Under the pieces are notes generated by a model. It was given only the letters and a program-made list of their open reading frames with translations, searched no databases and was not told the origin of the DNA. This document shows positions 17,538 to 26,178 of a DNA stretch of 64,000 nucleotides, one piece after another. The position numbers and the translations under genes are program-made. Position 1 is the first letter of the stretch; each line of letters begins with the position of its first letter. Source of the stretch: Clostridia bacterium (GTDB taxonomy: Bacteria; Bacillota; Clostridia; Oscillospirales; Acutalibacteraceae); the NCBI GenBank assembly GCA_017409845.1, contig JAFQRY010000001.1, positions 1-64,000 on the forward strand, read 5' to 3'.

Positions 17538-17950
17538 ACGGCTATAATGATATCATTGATTTGCCACATCACGTTTCAAAAAAGCATCCTCACATGTCAA
17601 TGCATGACCGTGCGGCGCAGTTCAGCCCGTTTGCTGCACTGACGGGTCACGGTGCGGCAATTGAAGAAACCGCAAGGCTGACGGATGAAGCGGCTGAGCT
17701 TGATGAAAGCCGTAAGGAAGCTATCAACGAAAAGCTGATGTTCATTTCGGAATCGGCTGAAAGCTCTCCCGAAGCAACAATTGTTTTCTTTGTGCCCGAC
17801 GGCAGAAAATTCGGCGGAGAATATGTTTCCGTTACGGGTAAGGTTAAAAAAATTGATGCATACAAGCATGATATCGTAATGACCGACGGCAGAATTATTC
17901 CGATTGAAAACATTTATGATATCCGCTTTGAGCATTCCTGCGACGAATAA
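17534..17950 (+). CDS. YolD-like protein
   Basis: Small protein of 138 residues of the YolD family, typically encoded next to a UvrX-type polymerase and thought to assist it in the manner of UmuD-like partners. The family N terminus is visible (HPHMSMHDRAAQFSPFAAL near residue 19), followed by helix-forming Glu/Ala-rich sequence and a C-terminal beta region (GEYVSVTGKVKKIDAY near 96). It overlaps the polymerase stop by four bases (ATGA), which implies translational coupling. Function beyond the association is not established. Confidence 0.88.
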   Translation: MNGYNDIIDLPHHVSKKHPHMSMHDRAAQFSPFAALTGHGAAIEETARLTDEAAELDESRKEAINEKLMFISESAESSPEATIVFFVPDGRKFGGEYVSVTGKVKKIDAYKHDIVMTDGRIIPIENIYDIRFEHSCDE

Positions 17951-17954
17951 AAAA

Positions 17955-17987
17955 GCGGATTTCCGCCGCATCAAGACGAAAATCCGC
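17955..17987. terminator. Terminator between yolD-like and blaR1-like genes
   Basis: GCGGATTT / AAATCCGC arms between convergent genes. A-rich sequence lies on the left and ATAATATTTTA on the right, so it can act both ways. Confidence 0.7.
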
Positions 17988-18013
17988 ATATAATATTTTA
18001 AAACAACCTGTGC

Positions 18014-20953
18014 CTATGAGCGTTGTATTTCAAACACCGCTCCGTCGGGCACGGGTTTGAATTTTGTGCCGTCACCGTAGTTGTATTCGGGCAATTCCGA
18101 TGAATGTGCGGCATCAAAAATCAGATTATCACCGCTGAAATTGAAGGTATAGGTATATCTTCCGTCATCGGTTTTCATAACAAGCATTCCGTGATTGACG
18201 GTATATGTGCCGTGAGGAATATAGCTGCTCAGAAGAGAATAGCTGAACATGATTTCGGTATCGCTGTATAAGATTACCTTTGCTCCGACAAGCGGCTTTT
18301 CATCATTTTCCATGTAGCTGTAAACAGCTTTCGGCTTACGCATATCCTCGCCGTAAACAATATAAGCACTGTGAACATCGCCGATAGCAGCGTTATCCAT
18401 TGCAAGAGTTATGAAGCGTTCGCTTTCCGCATCGGCATCCTCATGCGGTATTTCTCTGTGAACCTGAAAAGACAGCGCATAGCCGTTATCTTCTCTTCCG
18501 CTGTCCTCCGCTGCAAGCTGATGATGCCTTGTAATATTGCCGAGAGAATGGGTTATCGAATAGCTGCTTTCTCTGACATGCATTATTATAAGACTGTTAT
18601 CCTTGAAAAATGCATCATCAAAAAGCTTTGCGGTATCTGCAAAATCAACATCCTTTTCTTCATTGTAAAACTCAAAATGAGCAGACATTTCTTTGATGAA
18701 TTCATCAAAATCCGCCTTGCTTTTTATGATAACACCGTCTACCGGCTCAACGGTTTCGTCATACTCAACAAAGCCGTTATTTGCCATTTTTTCAAATTCA
18801 AACCACGATTCGCCGTGCTTGCTGCTGACTCTGTTTTCATAAACACTGTAAAGCGATTCGGGAACAACCATATTGACTCCCGGGGGAAATTCAAGCTTTT
18901 CCCATTCTTCATCGGTATCAATAAAAAACTCAACACTCGCCGTATGGTTTTCGCCGTCGAGAGAGAAATCCTTGGTCAGGCGGTAATAACCGTTTTTTGA
19001 AATATCAAACAAACTCAGCATACAGGACAATTCACGGGTCTGACCGGGTAAAATCAATATTCCTTCGAGAGTCCATGTATATTCCGTTTCTTTAACTCCG
19101 CAGCTGACCCATTCGCCGTTTTCATAGCGGTAAACCCAATAGGGTCTGCCCGTCATAACGGTTTCGGAAGAGTTATTTGTCATCTGCAGGCGTAATCCCG
19201 TGTTTTCTCCGCCGAGAATAATACTGTCTGCATAAACATCAACCTTATCGCTGGTTGAGAAGCATTTCACCTCAACGGAATGCATTTCTCCGGCTTGTGT
19301 GTTGTTTCTGAAATAAGTTTCCGCCTTGCGGTCACACAGAGTTGATACGGTATAAGGGTCCTTGATAACGGATTCCGCAACGCCCTTCGGGAATTTCGCT
19401 CTGATTGACGAAACATAATTGCTTCCGTCCTCAGCCTCCCAGTAATCGAGAAGTGAATATTCCGTTTCACCGACAGCAAAGGTCAAAGCAATCGGACCGC
19501 TGCCTCCGCTGACGGATTCAACAACCCCGTTTTTCATTTCATATTCACCGTAGGCTGCAATGATATATGCCGTTATTTTTTCAATTTCATTATCGGAAGC
19601 ATCACCGCTCGCCTCGGTTGCAAGCACCTCATGGTAGCAGCAGGCATAGGTACCCTTCAGGTATCTTTCGCTGTTATGCTCCATAATTGCAGCACTTATC
19701 GCATCATCAAGCGACTGCGTTTTAATATATTCAATAACAACGGTTTCTCCGCTATCCGTTGTATGGTTGTGATAAGAATAAAGAGTTAAAAGCAAACCTT
19801 TCGCCGGCACGGACCGGTCTTCACCGTAAAGGGGTGCTCCGCTGAATTCTACTTCCATTTCATCCCGCTGAAGGTCAACAAGGGTTATTTCAATTTCCGC
19901 TCCGTTTAAAAGAACAACTTTATTGCCGGTTTGTGCATGAACAACTTTAGTTTCTTTCGCTTCGCCGTCGGAATAAACCGTGATTTTCAGTCGGTTGCCT
20001 ACATCGTGATATTCCTTCGTTTCGGGATTCGTAAGGAAGCAGACCGCCGCAACAATGCAGGCAGCAATCGCGAGAATTATCACCCAGAACGCAGGCTTTT
20101 TATAGTTCATAACATTCTTTATTCTGTTTTTGACACTTACCTCTCCGAATGCAAGAGGGCATGCCGCAATCCTTCTGCGGTTAACCGCACAGTCGAGAAG
20201 TGCACGGGCATACTCTTTTCGCATGTCGCCATCCATTGAGGCAACAACCTTTTCGTCGCATGCCGCCTCAATATCACGGCAGAGAAGAATATATGCAATC
20301 CACACAAGCGGATTGAACCAGTAGACTGCAAGAACAGCAAAGCCGAGCGGCTTTATCCAATGGTCGCGGCGTCTGAGATGGGCATTTTCATGGGATATAA
20401 CATAGCTTTTCGTTTCATTATCCATGTTGAACGGAATATAGATTTTCGGTCTTACAATTCCGAGTATAAACGGCGAAACAACGCTTTCGCTCTGCCACAC
20501 GTTATTTTCAAGCAGAACCGCTGTTTTCACGCTCCTTTTCACCCGAAGATAACTGATGATTCCGTATAAGACCATAACTGCAAGCCCGATTATCCATATA
20601 TATGAACCTACGGCGGTAATAACCTGCAGAGGGTTAACACTGTCGCCCGGATTCGGAGTAAAAACATCGGCAATGACGGGATTAACCGTGCTGTTGACAA
20701 ATTCAATTCCGCTTGAAATTGCAGGAACAGTCTGCATGGCTATATTTTCGGGTATTGTCTGTGCACTCGGAATCAGACTCAGGGCACTTTCGATTGAGAA
20801 AGGAAAAACAAGCCTTATTGCGGCAATTCCCCAAAGAAGGCAGATAAACTTTTTCGGAATTTTTTTGAAAATAAACCGAATCAGAATAACCGCAAGAATA
20901 AGGTAGCTTGCCGTTATGCTTATGTTGAGAAGTTCAATGAAAAAATCAGTCAT
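18014..20953 (-). CDS. BlaR1-like M56 membrane peptidase with long extracellular sensor
   Basis: Receptor-peptidase of 979 residues, paired with the BlaI-type repressor upstream. Residues 1-310 are the M56 part: several TM helices, the zinc motif SHENAH near 190 (HExxH form) and DIEAACDEKVV near 228, then a last TM helix near 288-310. The remaining 670 residues are predicted outside the membrane. There is no recognisable penicillin-binding SxxK/KTG domain. Around residues 560-630 the sequence resembles a bacterial Ig-like domain (DSIILGGENTGLRLQMTNNS). Residues near 745-800 resemble the exported protein at 36586 (see findings). Twice the length of classical BlaR1. The inducer is unknown; an envelope stress or antimicrobial signal is plausible. 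Confidence 0.9.
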   Translation of the reverse strand: MTDFFIELLNISITASYLILAVILIRFIFKKIPKKFICLLWGIAAIRLVFPFSIESALSLIPSAQTIPENIAMQTVPAISSGIEFVNSTVNPVIADVFTPNPGDSVNPLQVITAVGSYIWIIGLAVMVLYGIISYLRVKRSVKTAVLLENNVWQSESVVSPFILGIVRPKIYIPFNMDNETKSYVISHENAHLRRRDHWIKPLGFAVLAVYWFNPLVWIAYILLCRDIEAACDEKVVASMDGDMRKEYARALLDCAVNRRRIAACPLAFGEVSVKNRIKNVMNYKKPAFWVIILAIAACIVAAVCFLTNPETKEYHDVGNRLKITVYSDGEAKETKVVHAQTGNKVVLLNGAEIEITLVDLQRDEMEVEFSGAPLYGEDRSVPAKGLLLTLYSYHNHTTDSGETVVIEYIKTQSLDDAISAAIMEHNSERYLKGTYACCYHEVLATEASGDASDNEIEKITAYIIAAYGEYEMKNGVVESVSGGSGPIALTFAVGETEYSLLDYWEAEDGSNYVSSIRAKFPKGVAESVIKDPYTVSTLCDRKAETYFRNNTQAGEMHSVEVKCFSTSDKVDVYADSIILGGENTGLRLQMTNNSSETVMTGRPYWVYRYENGEWVSCGVKETEYTWTLEGILILPGQTRELSCMLSLFDISKNGYYRLTKDFSLDGENHTASVEFFIDTDEEWEKLEFPPGVNMVVPESLYSVYENRVSSKHGESWFEFEKMANNGFVEYDETVEPVDGVIIKSKADFDEFIKEMSAHFEFYNEEKDVDFADTAKLFDDAFFKDNSLIIMHVRESSYSITHSLGNITRHHQLAAEDSGREDNGYALSFQVHREIPHEDADAESERFITLAMDNAAIGDVHSAYIVYGEDMRKPKAVYSYMENDEKPLVGAKVILYSDTEIMFSYSLLSSYIPHGTYTVNHGMLVMKTDDGRYTYTFNFSGDNLIFDAAHSSELPEYNYGDGTKFKPVPDGAVFEIQRS

Positions 20954-20954
20954 T

Positions 20955-21314
20955 TCACTTACCTCCCCGTTCGATTATCTCCGTTATATCCTCAATATCT
21001 TTTTCGGAAAGTCGGCGGCTTTTTGCAAAAGCGGCAATGAAAGCGGGAATTGAGCCTTCAAATTTCTTTTCCATAAGCTCGTCAATCTCCGAAACCTGAG
21101 CCTCATCCTTTGAAATCAGCGAGGTAACAACGGTGTTTTCGTTTTTGAGCACTCCTCTGTCGGAAAGCCTTTTTATAACGGTATAGGTCGTTGTTTTTGA
21201 CCAGCCGAGCTTCTCCTTGCAAAGCTCGGAAAGCTCACGGCTGCTTATGGGCTCATTTTCCCAGAGAATAAGACAAAATCTGTATTCACTTTCAAAAATT
21301 TTAGGTGTATTCAT
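20955..21314 (-). CDS. BlaI/MecI/CopY-family repressor
   Basis: Winged-helix repressor of 119 residues, the standard length. The N-terminal HTH shows EYRFCLILWENEPISSRELS, SKTTTYTVIKRLSDRGVLK and a flexible region with ISKDEAQ where BlaI proteins are cleaved or controlled. It is immediately followed by the BlaR1-like gene with one base between them, so repressor and sensor are co-expressed. Two near-perfect palindromes overlap its promoter and are the predicted autoregulatory operators. The usual model is that the sensor peptidase triggers loss of the repressor. Confidence 0.95.
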   Translation of the reverse strand: MNTPKIFESEYRFCLILWENEPISSRELSELCKEKLGWSKTTTYTVIKRLSDRGVLKNENTVVTSLISKDEAQVSEIDELMEKKFEGSIPAFIAAFAKSRRLSEKDIEDITEIIERGGK

Positions 21315-21339
21315 TGATAAATCCCCCCGTTTTATTTTA

Positions 21340-21391
21340 TTCTAATGCATTAGTACAACATCATTCTAACGCATTAGAACGGATTTGTCAA
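21340..21391 (-). promoter_or_regulatory. blaI promoter with two BlaI-type operators
   Basis: Minus-strand TTGACA (21391-21386), 17-base spacer and TAGAAT (21368-21363) form a strong promoter. Two palindromes, TTCTAATGCATTAGTAC (21340-21356) and TTCTAACGCATTAGAAC (21364-21380), lie 24 bases apart centre to centre. The second covers the spacer and -10, the first the transcript start. This is the arrangement expected for dimer-bound BlaI repression. Confidence 0.85.
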
Positions 21392-21415
21392 TAGGTTTGT
21401 TTGTAAATCAAAAAA

Positions 21416-21449
21416 GCACCCGAAAAAGACGGGACTTTTTCGGGTGTGC
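21416..21449 (-). terminator. Terminator after the HAD phosphatase gene
   Basis: Stem CCCGAAAAAG / CTTTTTCGGG extended by GCAC/GTGC with one bulge; reads into CTTTTTTGATTT on the minus strand, five bases after the HAD stop. Confidence 0.8.
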
Positions 21450-21453
21450 TATA

Positions 21454-22110
21454 TTAAATATATCTGAGAATATCCTCAACCGTTTCGGCAATATATGTTG
21501 CACCTGCCGCTTCAAGCTCCTCACGGCTTCCGTAGCCGAAAAGAACACCGATTGAGTCAACCGAGTTTTTGTTTGCACCGATTATATCATGCTCTCTGTC
21601 GCCGACCATGACAACGGTTGATTTATCCGTTATACTGCATTCCGCAAGAGCGTATTCGATAACCTCCGCCTTATTTGTTCTCGTTTCGCTCATTGTGCTT
21701 CCTGCAGCGAAAAGAAAATACTTTTCAAGACCGAAGTGACGGAGAATTTCTTTTGCAAACGGCTCAGGCTTTGAGGTTGCAAGAATAATCTTTTTTCCGT
21801 TTTCGCTCAGATATGCGAGCAGTTTTTCAATTCCGTCATAAACGGTATTTTCATATATTCCCCTGTCGCGGTAATACTCCCTGTAGTAATCAACGGATTT
21901 TACCGCTTCTTCATGTGAAAAACCATAGTATTTTTCAAAGGACTCAATCAGGGGCGGTCCGATGAATTTATAAAGAGTTTTTCTGTCTTCAACCTCAATC
22001 CCGTATTTTTTCAATGCATGCATAACGGAATTTGTTATTCCCATACCGGGGTCGGTCAGAGTACCGTCAAGGTCAAAAAGGATAACATCATATTTGCTCA
22101 TCCTGCTCAT
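21454..22110 (-). CDS. HAD-superfamily phosphatase (Gph/PpaX-like)
   Basis: Hydrolase of 218 residues. HAD motif I is DVILFDLDGTLTDPG near residue 8, motif II ILATSKPE near 109, and motifs III-IV VVMVGDREHDIIGA near 165. A helical cap (subclass I) lies between motifs I and II. Members include phosphoglycolate phosphatase and pyrophosphatase PpaX; the substrate here is not determined. It starts four bases after the YdcF-like gene's stop, so the two form a unit ending at the terminator. Confidence 0.92.
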   Translation of the reverse strand: MSRMSKYDVILFDLDGTLTDPGMGITNSVMHALKKYGIEVEDRKTLYKFIGPPLIESFEKYYGFSHEEAVKSVDYYREYYRDRGIYENTVYDGIEKLLAYLSENGKKIILATSKPEPFAKEILRHFGLEKYFLFAAGSTMSETRTNKAEVIEYALAECSITDKSTVVMVGDREHDIIGANKNSVDSIGVLFGYGSREELEAAGATYIAETVEDILRYI

Positions 22111-22113
22111 CTC

Positions 22114-22674
22114 CTATTTCTTTTTCAAAACAATCAACCCGAAAAGCACCGATATTTCACGAAGATAGTTTGCAGGCACGGTATGCCATTCTATTCCTGC
22201 ACCGAGATGGGCAGCGTTTATGCCGAGCTCCTTTGCCAGCCTCTCAGCACGGTAAATATGAAAGCTGTTGCTGATAAATGCAACGGAATAATCATTGCCG
22301 AGCTTTTCATTCAGAATATCGGTCGAGAAAACAAAATTTTCATAGGTTGTTGTTGATTTATCTTCTTTGATTATTATGTTTTCGGGAACACCCTTCTGAA
22401 GAAGATAATCCGCCATCGCCTGAGCCTCGGAAAGCTTTTCTTCATCCCCCTTGCCTCCCGAAACAACAATCAGTGCACGGGGATTTTTCTTGTGATACTC
22501 TATCGCCTTATCAAGTCTTTTTGCAAGATTAGGCGGCACTTTGTCGCCGTCAAGACCCTTGCCGAGAACAATGACCGCATCCTCAGTGTAGACTGCGTTA
22601 TCTTTTCTTCCGTATAACGCAAGGGCAGCTCCGATTGATATTATAATAAGGATAAATATAATCAAAACAATCAT
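22114..22674 (-). CDS. YdcF-like DUF218 membrane protein
   Basis: Protein of 186 residues with one N-terminal TM helix (IVLIIFILIIISIGAALAL) and a cytoplasmic-fold DUF218 domain. Family landmarks: AVIVLGKGLDGDKVPP near residue 34, LIVVSGGKGDEEKLSEA near 73, EDKSTTTYEN near 105 and VAFISNSFHIYRAERLA near 131. ElyC/SanA relatives act in envelope polysaccharide metabolism, but the role here is unknown. The ATG at 22674 and an in-frame GTG at 22683 are both possible; neither has a strong ribosome binding site. Confidence 0.87.
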   Translation of the reverse strand: MIVLIIFILIIISIGAALALYGRKDNAVYTEDAVIVLGKGLDGDKVPPNLAKRLDKAIEYHKKNPRALIVVSGGKGDEEKLSEAQAMADYLLQKGVPENIIIKEDKSTTTYENFVFSTDILNEKLGNDYSVAFISNSFHIYRAERLAKELGINAAHLGAGIEWHTVPANYLREISVLFGLIVLKKK

Positions 22675-22695
22675 TTTTATCACCGCATTTGTAAA

Positions 22696-22721
22696 AAGGG
22701 CACCGTTTTCACGATGCCCTT
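22696..22721 (-). terminator. Terminator after pckG
   Basis: AAGGGCA / TGCCCTT stem, four bases beyond the pckG stop, with TTTTTAC after it on the minus strand. Confidence 0.85.
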
Positions 22722-22725
22722 AAAA

Positions 22726-24504
22726 TTATTTAATGTTTGCTTTGAGAGTTTCAAGCTCTGCCTTGAGAGTTGCGGGAAGTCTGTCAAACTTGCCGTAGAA
22801 TTCTTCGATACCTGCAACTTCATCATTCCAGAGTGAAACATCAACGCTGAGAAGCTCTGCAAGCTGTGCATCGCTTACTTCGTCTTCGATTCCTTCAAGG
22901 TTGATGTCTGCTGCCTTGGGAACAAAGCCGATAGCTGTTTCGTCAGCCTCAACCTTACCTTCGCAGCGGTCGATAATCCAGTCAAGAACACGAAGGTTGT
23001 CGCCGAAGCCGGGCCACATGAAGTTGCCTTCGTCATCCTTACGGAACCAGTTAACATTGAAGATCTTGGGAGCCTTTTCGGGATCAAGACCTGCACCGAT
23101 ATCAATCCAATGCTGCCAGTAATCAGCCATGTTATAGCCGCAGAAGGGAAGCATTGCCATGGGGTCACGGCGAACAACACCAACTGCACCTGCTGCTGCA
23201 GCGGTTGTTTCGGAAGCCATGATTGAACCTACGAATACACCGTGGTTCCAGTCTCTTGACTGATAAACAAGGGGAGCAAGCTTTGCGCGTCTGCCGCCGA
23301 ATACGATAGCCGAGATGGGAACACCGTCGGGATTCTCAAATTCTGAGCTGATGCAGGGGCAGTTAACAGCGGGAGCTGTGAAGCGGCTGTTGGGATGTGC
23401 GCCCTTTTCTTCGCTCTCCTGACCGTTCCAGGGGTTACCCTTCCACTCAATTGCGTTTGCGGGAGGATTCTTGTCAAGACCTTCCCACCAAACTGTGTTA
23501 TTGTCAAGGTTATGAGCAACGTTGGTGAAAATTGTGCCCTTTCTTGTTGAAGCAAGAGCATTGGGATTTGACTTTTCGTTTGTGCCGGGAGCAACGCCGA
23601 AGAAGCCGTTTTCGGGGTTGATAGCATAAAGTCTGCCGTCTTCGCCCTTGCGGATCCATGAAATATCGTCGCCTACGCACCATACACGGTAGCCGTTCTT
23701 ATAATATCCCTCGGGAGGAATAAGCATAGCAAGGTTTGTTTTGCCGCATGCTGAGGGGAATGCAGCACAGATATATCTGATTTCGCCGTCGGGCTTCTGA
23801 AGACCGAGGATGAGCATGTGCTCTGCCTGCCAGCCTTCGTTCTTACCCTGATATGAAGCGATTCTGAGAGCAAAGCACTTCTTACCGAGAAGAACGTTTC
23901 CGCCGTAGCCTGAGTTAACTGAAATAATTGTGTTATCCTGAGGGAACTGGCAGATGTATCTCTTTTCTTCGTCGATGTCACACTTGCAGTGAAGACCGCG
24001 AACCCAGTCTTCGCTGTCGCCGAGAGCCTTGAGAACATCGGTGCCTACTCTGGTCATAATAACCATGTTGAGAACAACATAGATTGAGTCTGTGAGCTCA
24101 ATACCGATTTTGGAGAACTTTGAACCGACGGGACCCATTGAATAAGGAATAACATACATGGTTCTGCCCTTGTAGCTGTCCTTTGCGATTGCATAAAGCA
24201 TTTCATAAGCTTCTGCGGGATCCATCCAGTTATTGGTGGGGCCTGCTTCTTCCTTTGTGGGTGCACAGATGAAGGTTCTGCCTTCAACACGGGCAACGTC
24301 GTTGACTGCTGTTCTGTGAAGATAGCAATCGGGAAGGAGCTCCTGATTGAGCTTGATCATTTCGCCTGTTGAGCAAGCTTCTGCTCTGAGGGCTTCGATC
24401 TGCTCCTGAGTGCCGTCAATCCATACAACCTTTTCGGGCTTAACGAGATCAATTTTTTCGTTAATCCATGAAAGAACGCTCTTATTGGAAGTCATATTTT
24501 CCAT
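22726..24504 (-). CDS. pckG: Phosphoenolpyruvate carboxykinase (GTP)
   Basis: Interconverts oxaloacetate and PEP with GTP/GDP. In gut anaerobes it often runs toward oxaloacetate as part of fermentation. 592 residues, the usual GTP-enzyme length. Key sites: GSVGSKFSK-type substrate loop (MGPVGSKFSKIG near residue 126), the P-loop FPSACGKTNLAMLIPP near 271 including the catalytic Cys, and VGDDISWIRKGEDGRLYAIN near 297. Guanine-site sequence WFRKDDEGNFMWPGFGDN lies near 498. AAAGGAG precedes the ATG. It is monocistronic with a promoter, a 110-base structured leader and a terminator. Confidence 0.97.
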   Translation of the reverse strand: MENMTSNKSVLSWINEKIDLVKPEKVVWIDGTQEQIEALRAEACSTGEMIKLNQELLPDCYLHRTAVNDVARVEGRTFICAPTKEEAGPTNNWMDPAEAYEMLYAIAKDSYKGRTMYVIPYSMGPVGSKFSKIGIELTDSIYVVLNMVIMTRVGTDVLKALGDSEDWVRGLHCKCDIDEEKRYICQFPQDNTIISVNSGYGGNVLLGKKCFALRIASYQGKNEGWQAEHMLILGLQKPDGEIRYICAAFPSACGKTNLAMLIPPEGYYKNGYRVWCVGDDISWIRKGEDGRLYAINPENGFFGVAPGTNEKSNPNALASTRKGTIFTNVAHNLDNNTVWWEGLDKNPPANAIEWKGNPWNGQESEEKGAHPNSRFTAPAVNCPCISSEFENPDGVPISAIVFGGRRAKLAPLVYQSRDWNHGVFVGSIMASETTAAAAGAVGVVRRDPMAMLPFCGYNMADYWQHWIDIGAGLDPEKAPKIFNVNWFRKDDEGNFMWPGFGDNLRVLDWIIDRCEGKVEADETAIGFVPKAADINLEGIEDEVSDAQLAELLSVDVSLWNDEVAGIEEFYGKFDRLPATLKAELETLKANIK

Positions 24505-24617
24505 AGTTATTTCTCCTTTCTACTGAAAAACAACAAAATTTAACAAATTTATGAGGTTAAAAGAATTTGTTTTGTGACAGTTGACATCACATGATTTCTT
24601 CTTTTCTAACCTAACCC
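24505..24617 (-). promoter_or_regulatory. Structured 5' leader of pckG
   Basis: Between the predicted transcript start (about 24617) and the pckG ATG the RNA can fold in two exclusive ways. An early AGGTTAGAAAAGAA can pair with TTCTTTTAACCT, enclosing a TGTGATG/CTGTCACA hairpin. Alternatively AACAAATT pairs with AATTTGTT close to the ribosome binding site. This is read by eye; no known riboswitch class is recognised. Confidence 0.4.
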
Positions 24618-24623
24618 ATTGTA

Positions 24624-24651
24624 ATTATATCATGGTTTTTTGTAAAGTCAA
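24624..24651 (-). promoter_or_regulatory. Promoter for pckG
   Basis: Minus strand TTGACT (24651-24646), 16-base spacer, TATAAT (24629-24624). Confidence 0.75.
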
Positions 24652-24708
24652 TACAATTGGCAAAGTTTGCATAACCGAAGTTCCGAAAATTCATTTTATC
24701 GATATATT

Positions 24709-25725
24709 TTATTGATTTTGCTCATCAATCGGCATCGTTGCGAAGGCATTGAGCTCCAATCCTGCAATATTGCCGCCGCAGTATTCATAAAACGCCTGTG
24801 CACCGACCATTGCCGCATTATCGCCGCAAAGCGAAAGCTCGGGCATATAAAGCTGCCAGCCTTTTTTGCCGCAGATATCTGCCATTCTTTTTCTCAGGCG
24901 TGAATTTGCCGAAACACCGCCTGCAAGAACGATTTTATCAAAGCCGTAATTCTCCGCCGCCTTAACGGTGTTATTGACAAGGCAGTCGGCAACGGTTTCG
25001 ATGCAGCTTGCACCGAGGTCGGGAATACCCACTTCAATCCCCTTCTGCTTTGAGTTGTGGATAATGTTAACAACAGCAGTTTTGAGTCCCGAAAAGCTGA
25101 AATCATATTCGCTGCCTTCAACCTTCGGATGCGGAAGCTTATAAAGAGAAGAATCTCCGTTAACGCTGATTTTGTCGAGATTTACTCCGCCGGGATAAGG
25201 AAGCCCCATTGCTCTTGCGGCTTTATCCATGCATTCACCTGCGGCATCGTCTCTTGTTCTGCCGATTATAGAAAAATCGGTATAATCCTTAACGGCAACA
25301 ATATGACTGTGACCGCCCGAAACAACAAGACAGAGGAACGGCGGTTCGAGCTCTGCATGAGAAATATAATTTGCCGCAATGTGGGAACGGAGATGATGCA
25401 CGGGTATCAGCGGAAGACCCGTTGAATAGGAAAGTCCCTTTGCAAAATTAACGCCCACAAGCAAAGCTCCGATAAGACCGGGGGCATATGTGACTGCTAT
25501 TGCATCAATATCGGAATAGCCGACACCTGCATCATTCATCGCCTTTGTGACTACTCCCGATATTGCCTGAGCATGCATTCTTGATGCAATTTCGGGCACA
25601 ACGCCTCCGTATATAATATGCTCGCTCACCTGCGAGGCTATAACGCTTGATAAAACTTTTCTTCCGTCCTCAACAACGGCTGCCGCCGTTTCATCGCATG
25701 AGGATTCAATTGCAAGAATTTTCAT
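24709..25725 (-). CDS. tsaD: tRNA N6-adenosine threonylcarbamoyltransferase
   Basis: Transfers threonylcarbamoyl to A37 of ANN-decoding tRNAs, with TsaB and TsaE. 338 residues, ASKHA fold. Motifs: ILAIESSCDETAAAVV near residue 3, PVHHLRSHIAANY near 108 (metal-binding His pair), LVVSGGHSH near 131, and DKIVLAGGVSANSRLR near 263. Start chosen at ATG 25725, which overlaps the rimI stop in an ATGA arrangement and follows GAGGTG; a GTG at 25731 is also open. The rimI-tsaD pairing is classic; tsaB and tsaE are not adjacent here. Confidence 0.97.
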   Translation of the reverse strand: MKILAIESSCDETAAAVVEDGRKVLSSVIASQVSEHIIYGGVVPEIASRMHAQAISGVVTKAMNDAGVGYSDIDAIAVTYAPGLIGALLVGVNFAKGLSYSTGLPLIPVHHLRSHIAANYISHAELEPPFLCLVVSGGHSHIVAVKDYTDFSIIGRTRDDAAGECMDKAARAMGLPYPGGVNLDKISVNGDSSLYKLPHPKVEGSEYDFSFSGLKTAVVNIIHNSKQKGIEVGIPDLGASCIETVADCLVNNTVKAAENYGFDKIVLAGGVSANSRLRKRMADICGKKGWQLYMPELSLCGDNAAMVGAQAFYEYCGGNIAGLELNAFATMPIDEQNQ

Positions 25726-26177
25726 TTCCACACCTCGGTGTTAAAGTATTTTGTATAGATAATTCCGTTTTCTTTCGGAGCGGAATAGAAATTCTTTCTG
25801 ATGCCCGCTCTTTCAAAACCTTCGGATTCATAAAGCGATATTGCAGGATAATTGCTCTCACGCACTTCAAGGGTTATGAATTCGCAATTTCTGCTTTCGG
25901 CACCGCTGCAAGCGGCTCTGAGAAGCATTCTTCCTATGCCCGATTTACGGCTTTTCGCAGTAACCGCAACATTCGTTATATAAGCCTCACCGCAGATTTC
26001 CTGCACCCCGATATACCCGACAACAGTTTCCCCAACAGCAACAAGAAAATAAGAGTTCTCATTTTCGAGCTCTTCTTTGATTGCCGCCTCGCTCCACGGG
26101 TCGGAAAAGCATTCCTTTTCGATTTCCGCAATCTGTGAAATATGCTCTTCACTCATTCTCTTAAGAATAATTTCCAT
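25722..26177 (-). CDS. rimI: Ribosomal protein S18 alanine N-acetyltransferase
   Basis: GNAT-fold acetyltransferase of 151 residues that in most bacteria acetylates the N terminus of S18. The acetyl-CoA loop VTAKSRKSGIGRMLLRAA near residue 73 is a V-x-x-x-x-R/Q-x-x-G-x-G/A form, and EVRESNYPAISLYESEGFER near 101 is the RimI signature. It sits between a low-molecular-weight phosphatase gene and tsaD with overlapping ends, matching the common tsa cluster. Confidence 0.93.
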   Translation of the reverse strand: MEIILKRMSEEHISQIAEIEKECFSDPWSEAAIKEELENENSYFLVAVGETVVGYIGVQEICGEAYITNVAVTAKSRKSGIGRMLLRAACSGAESRNCEFITLEVRESNYPAISLYESEGFERAGIRKNFYSAPKENGIIYTKYFNTEVWK

Positions 26178-26178
26178 T

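Noticed and set aside
18014-20953. Beta-lactam resistance receptor
   Set aside because: The BlaR1-like protein lacks transpeptidase SxxK/KTG motifs and no beta-lactamase gene is nearby, so a beta-lactam role is not supported.
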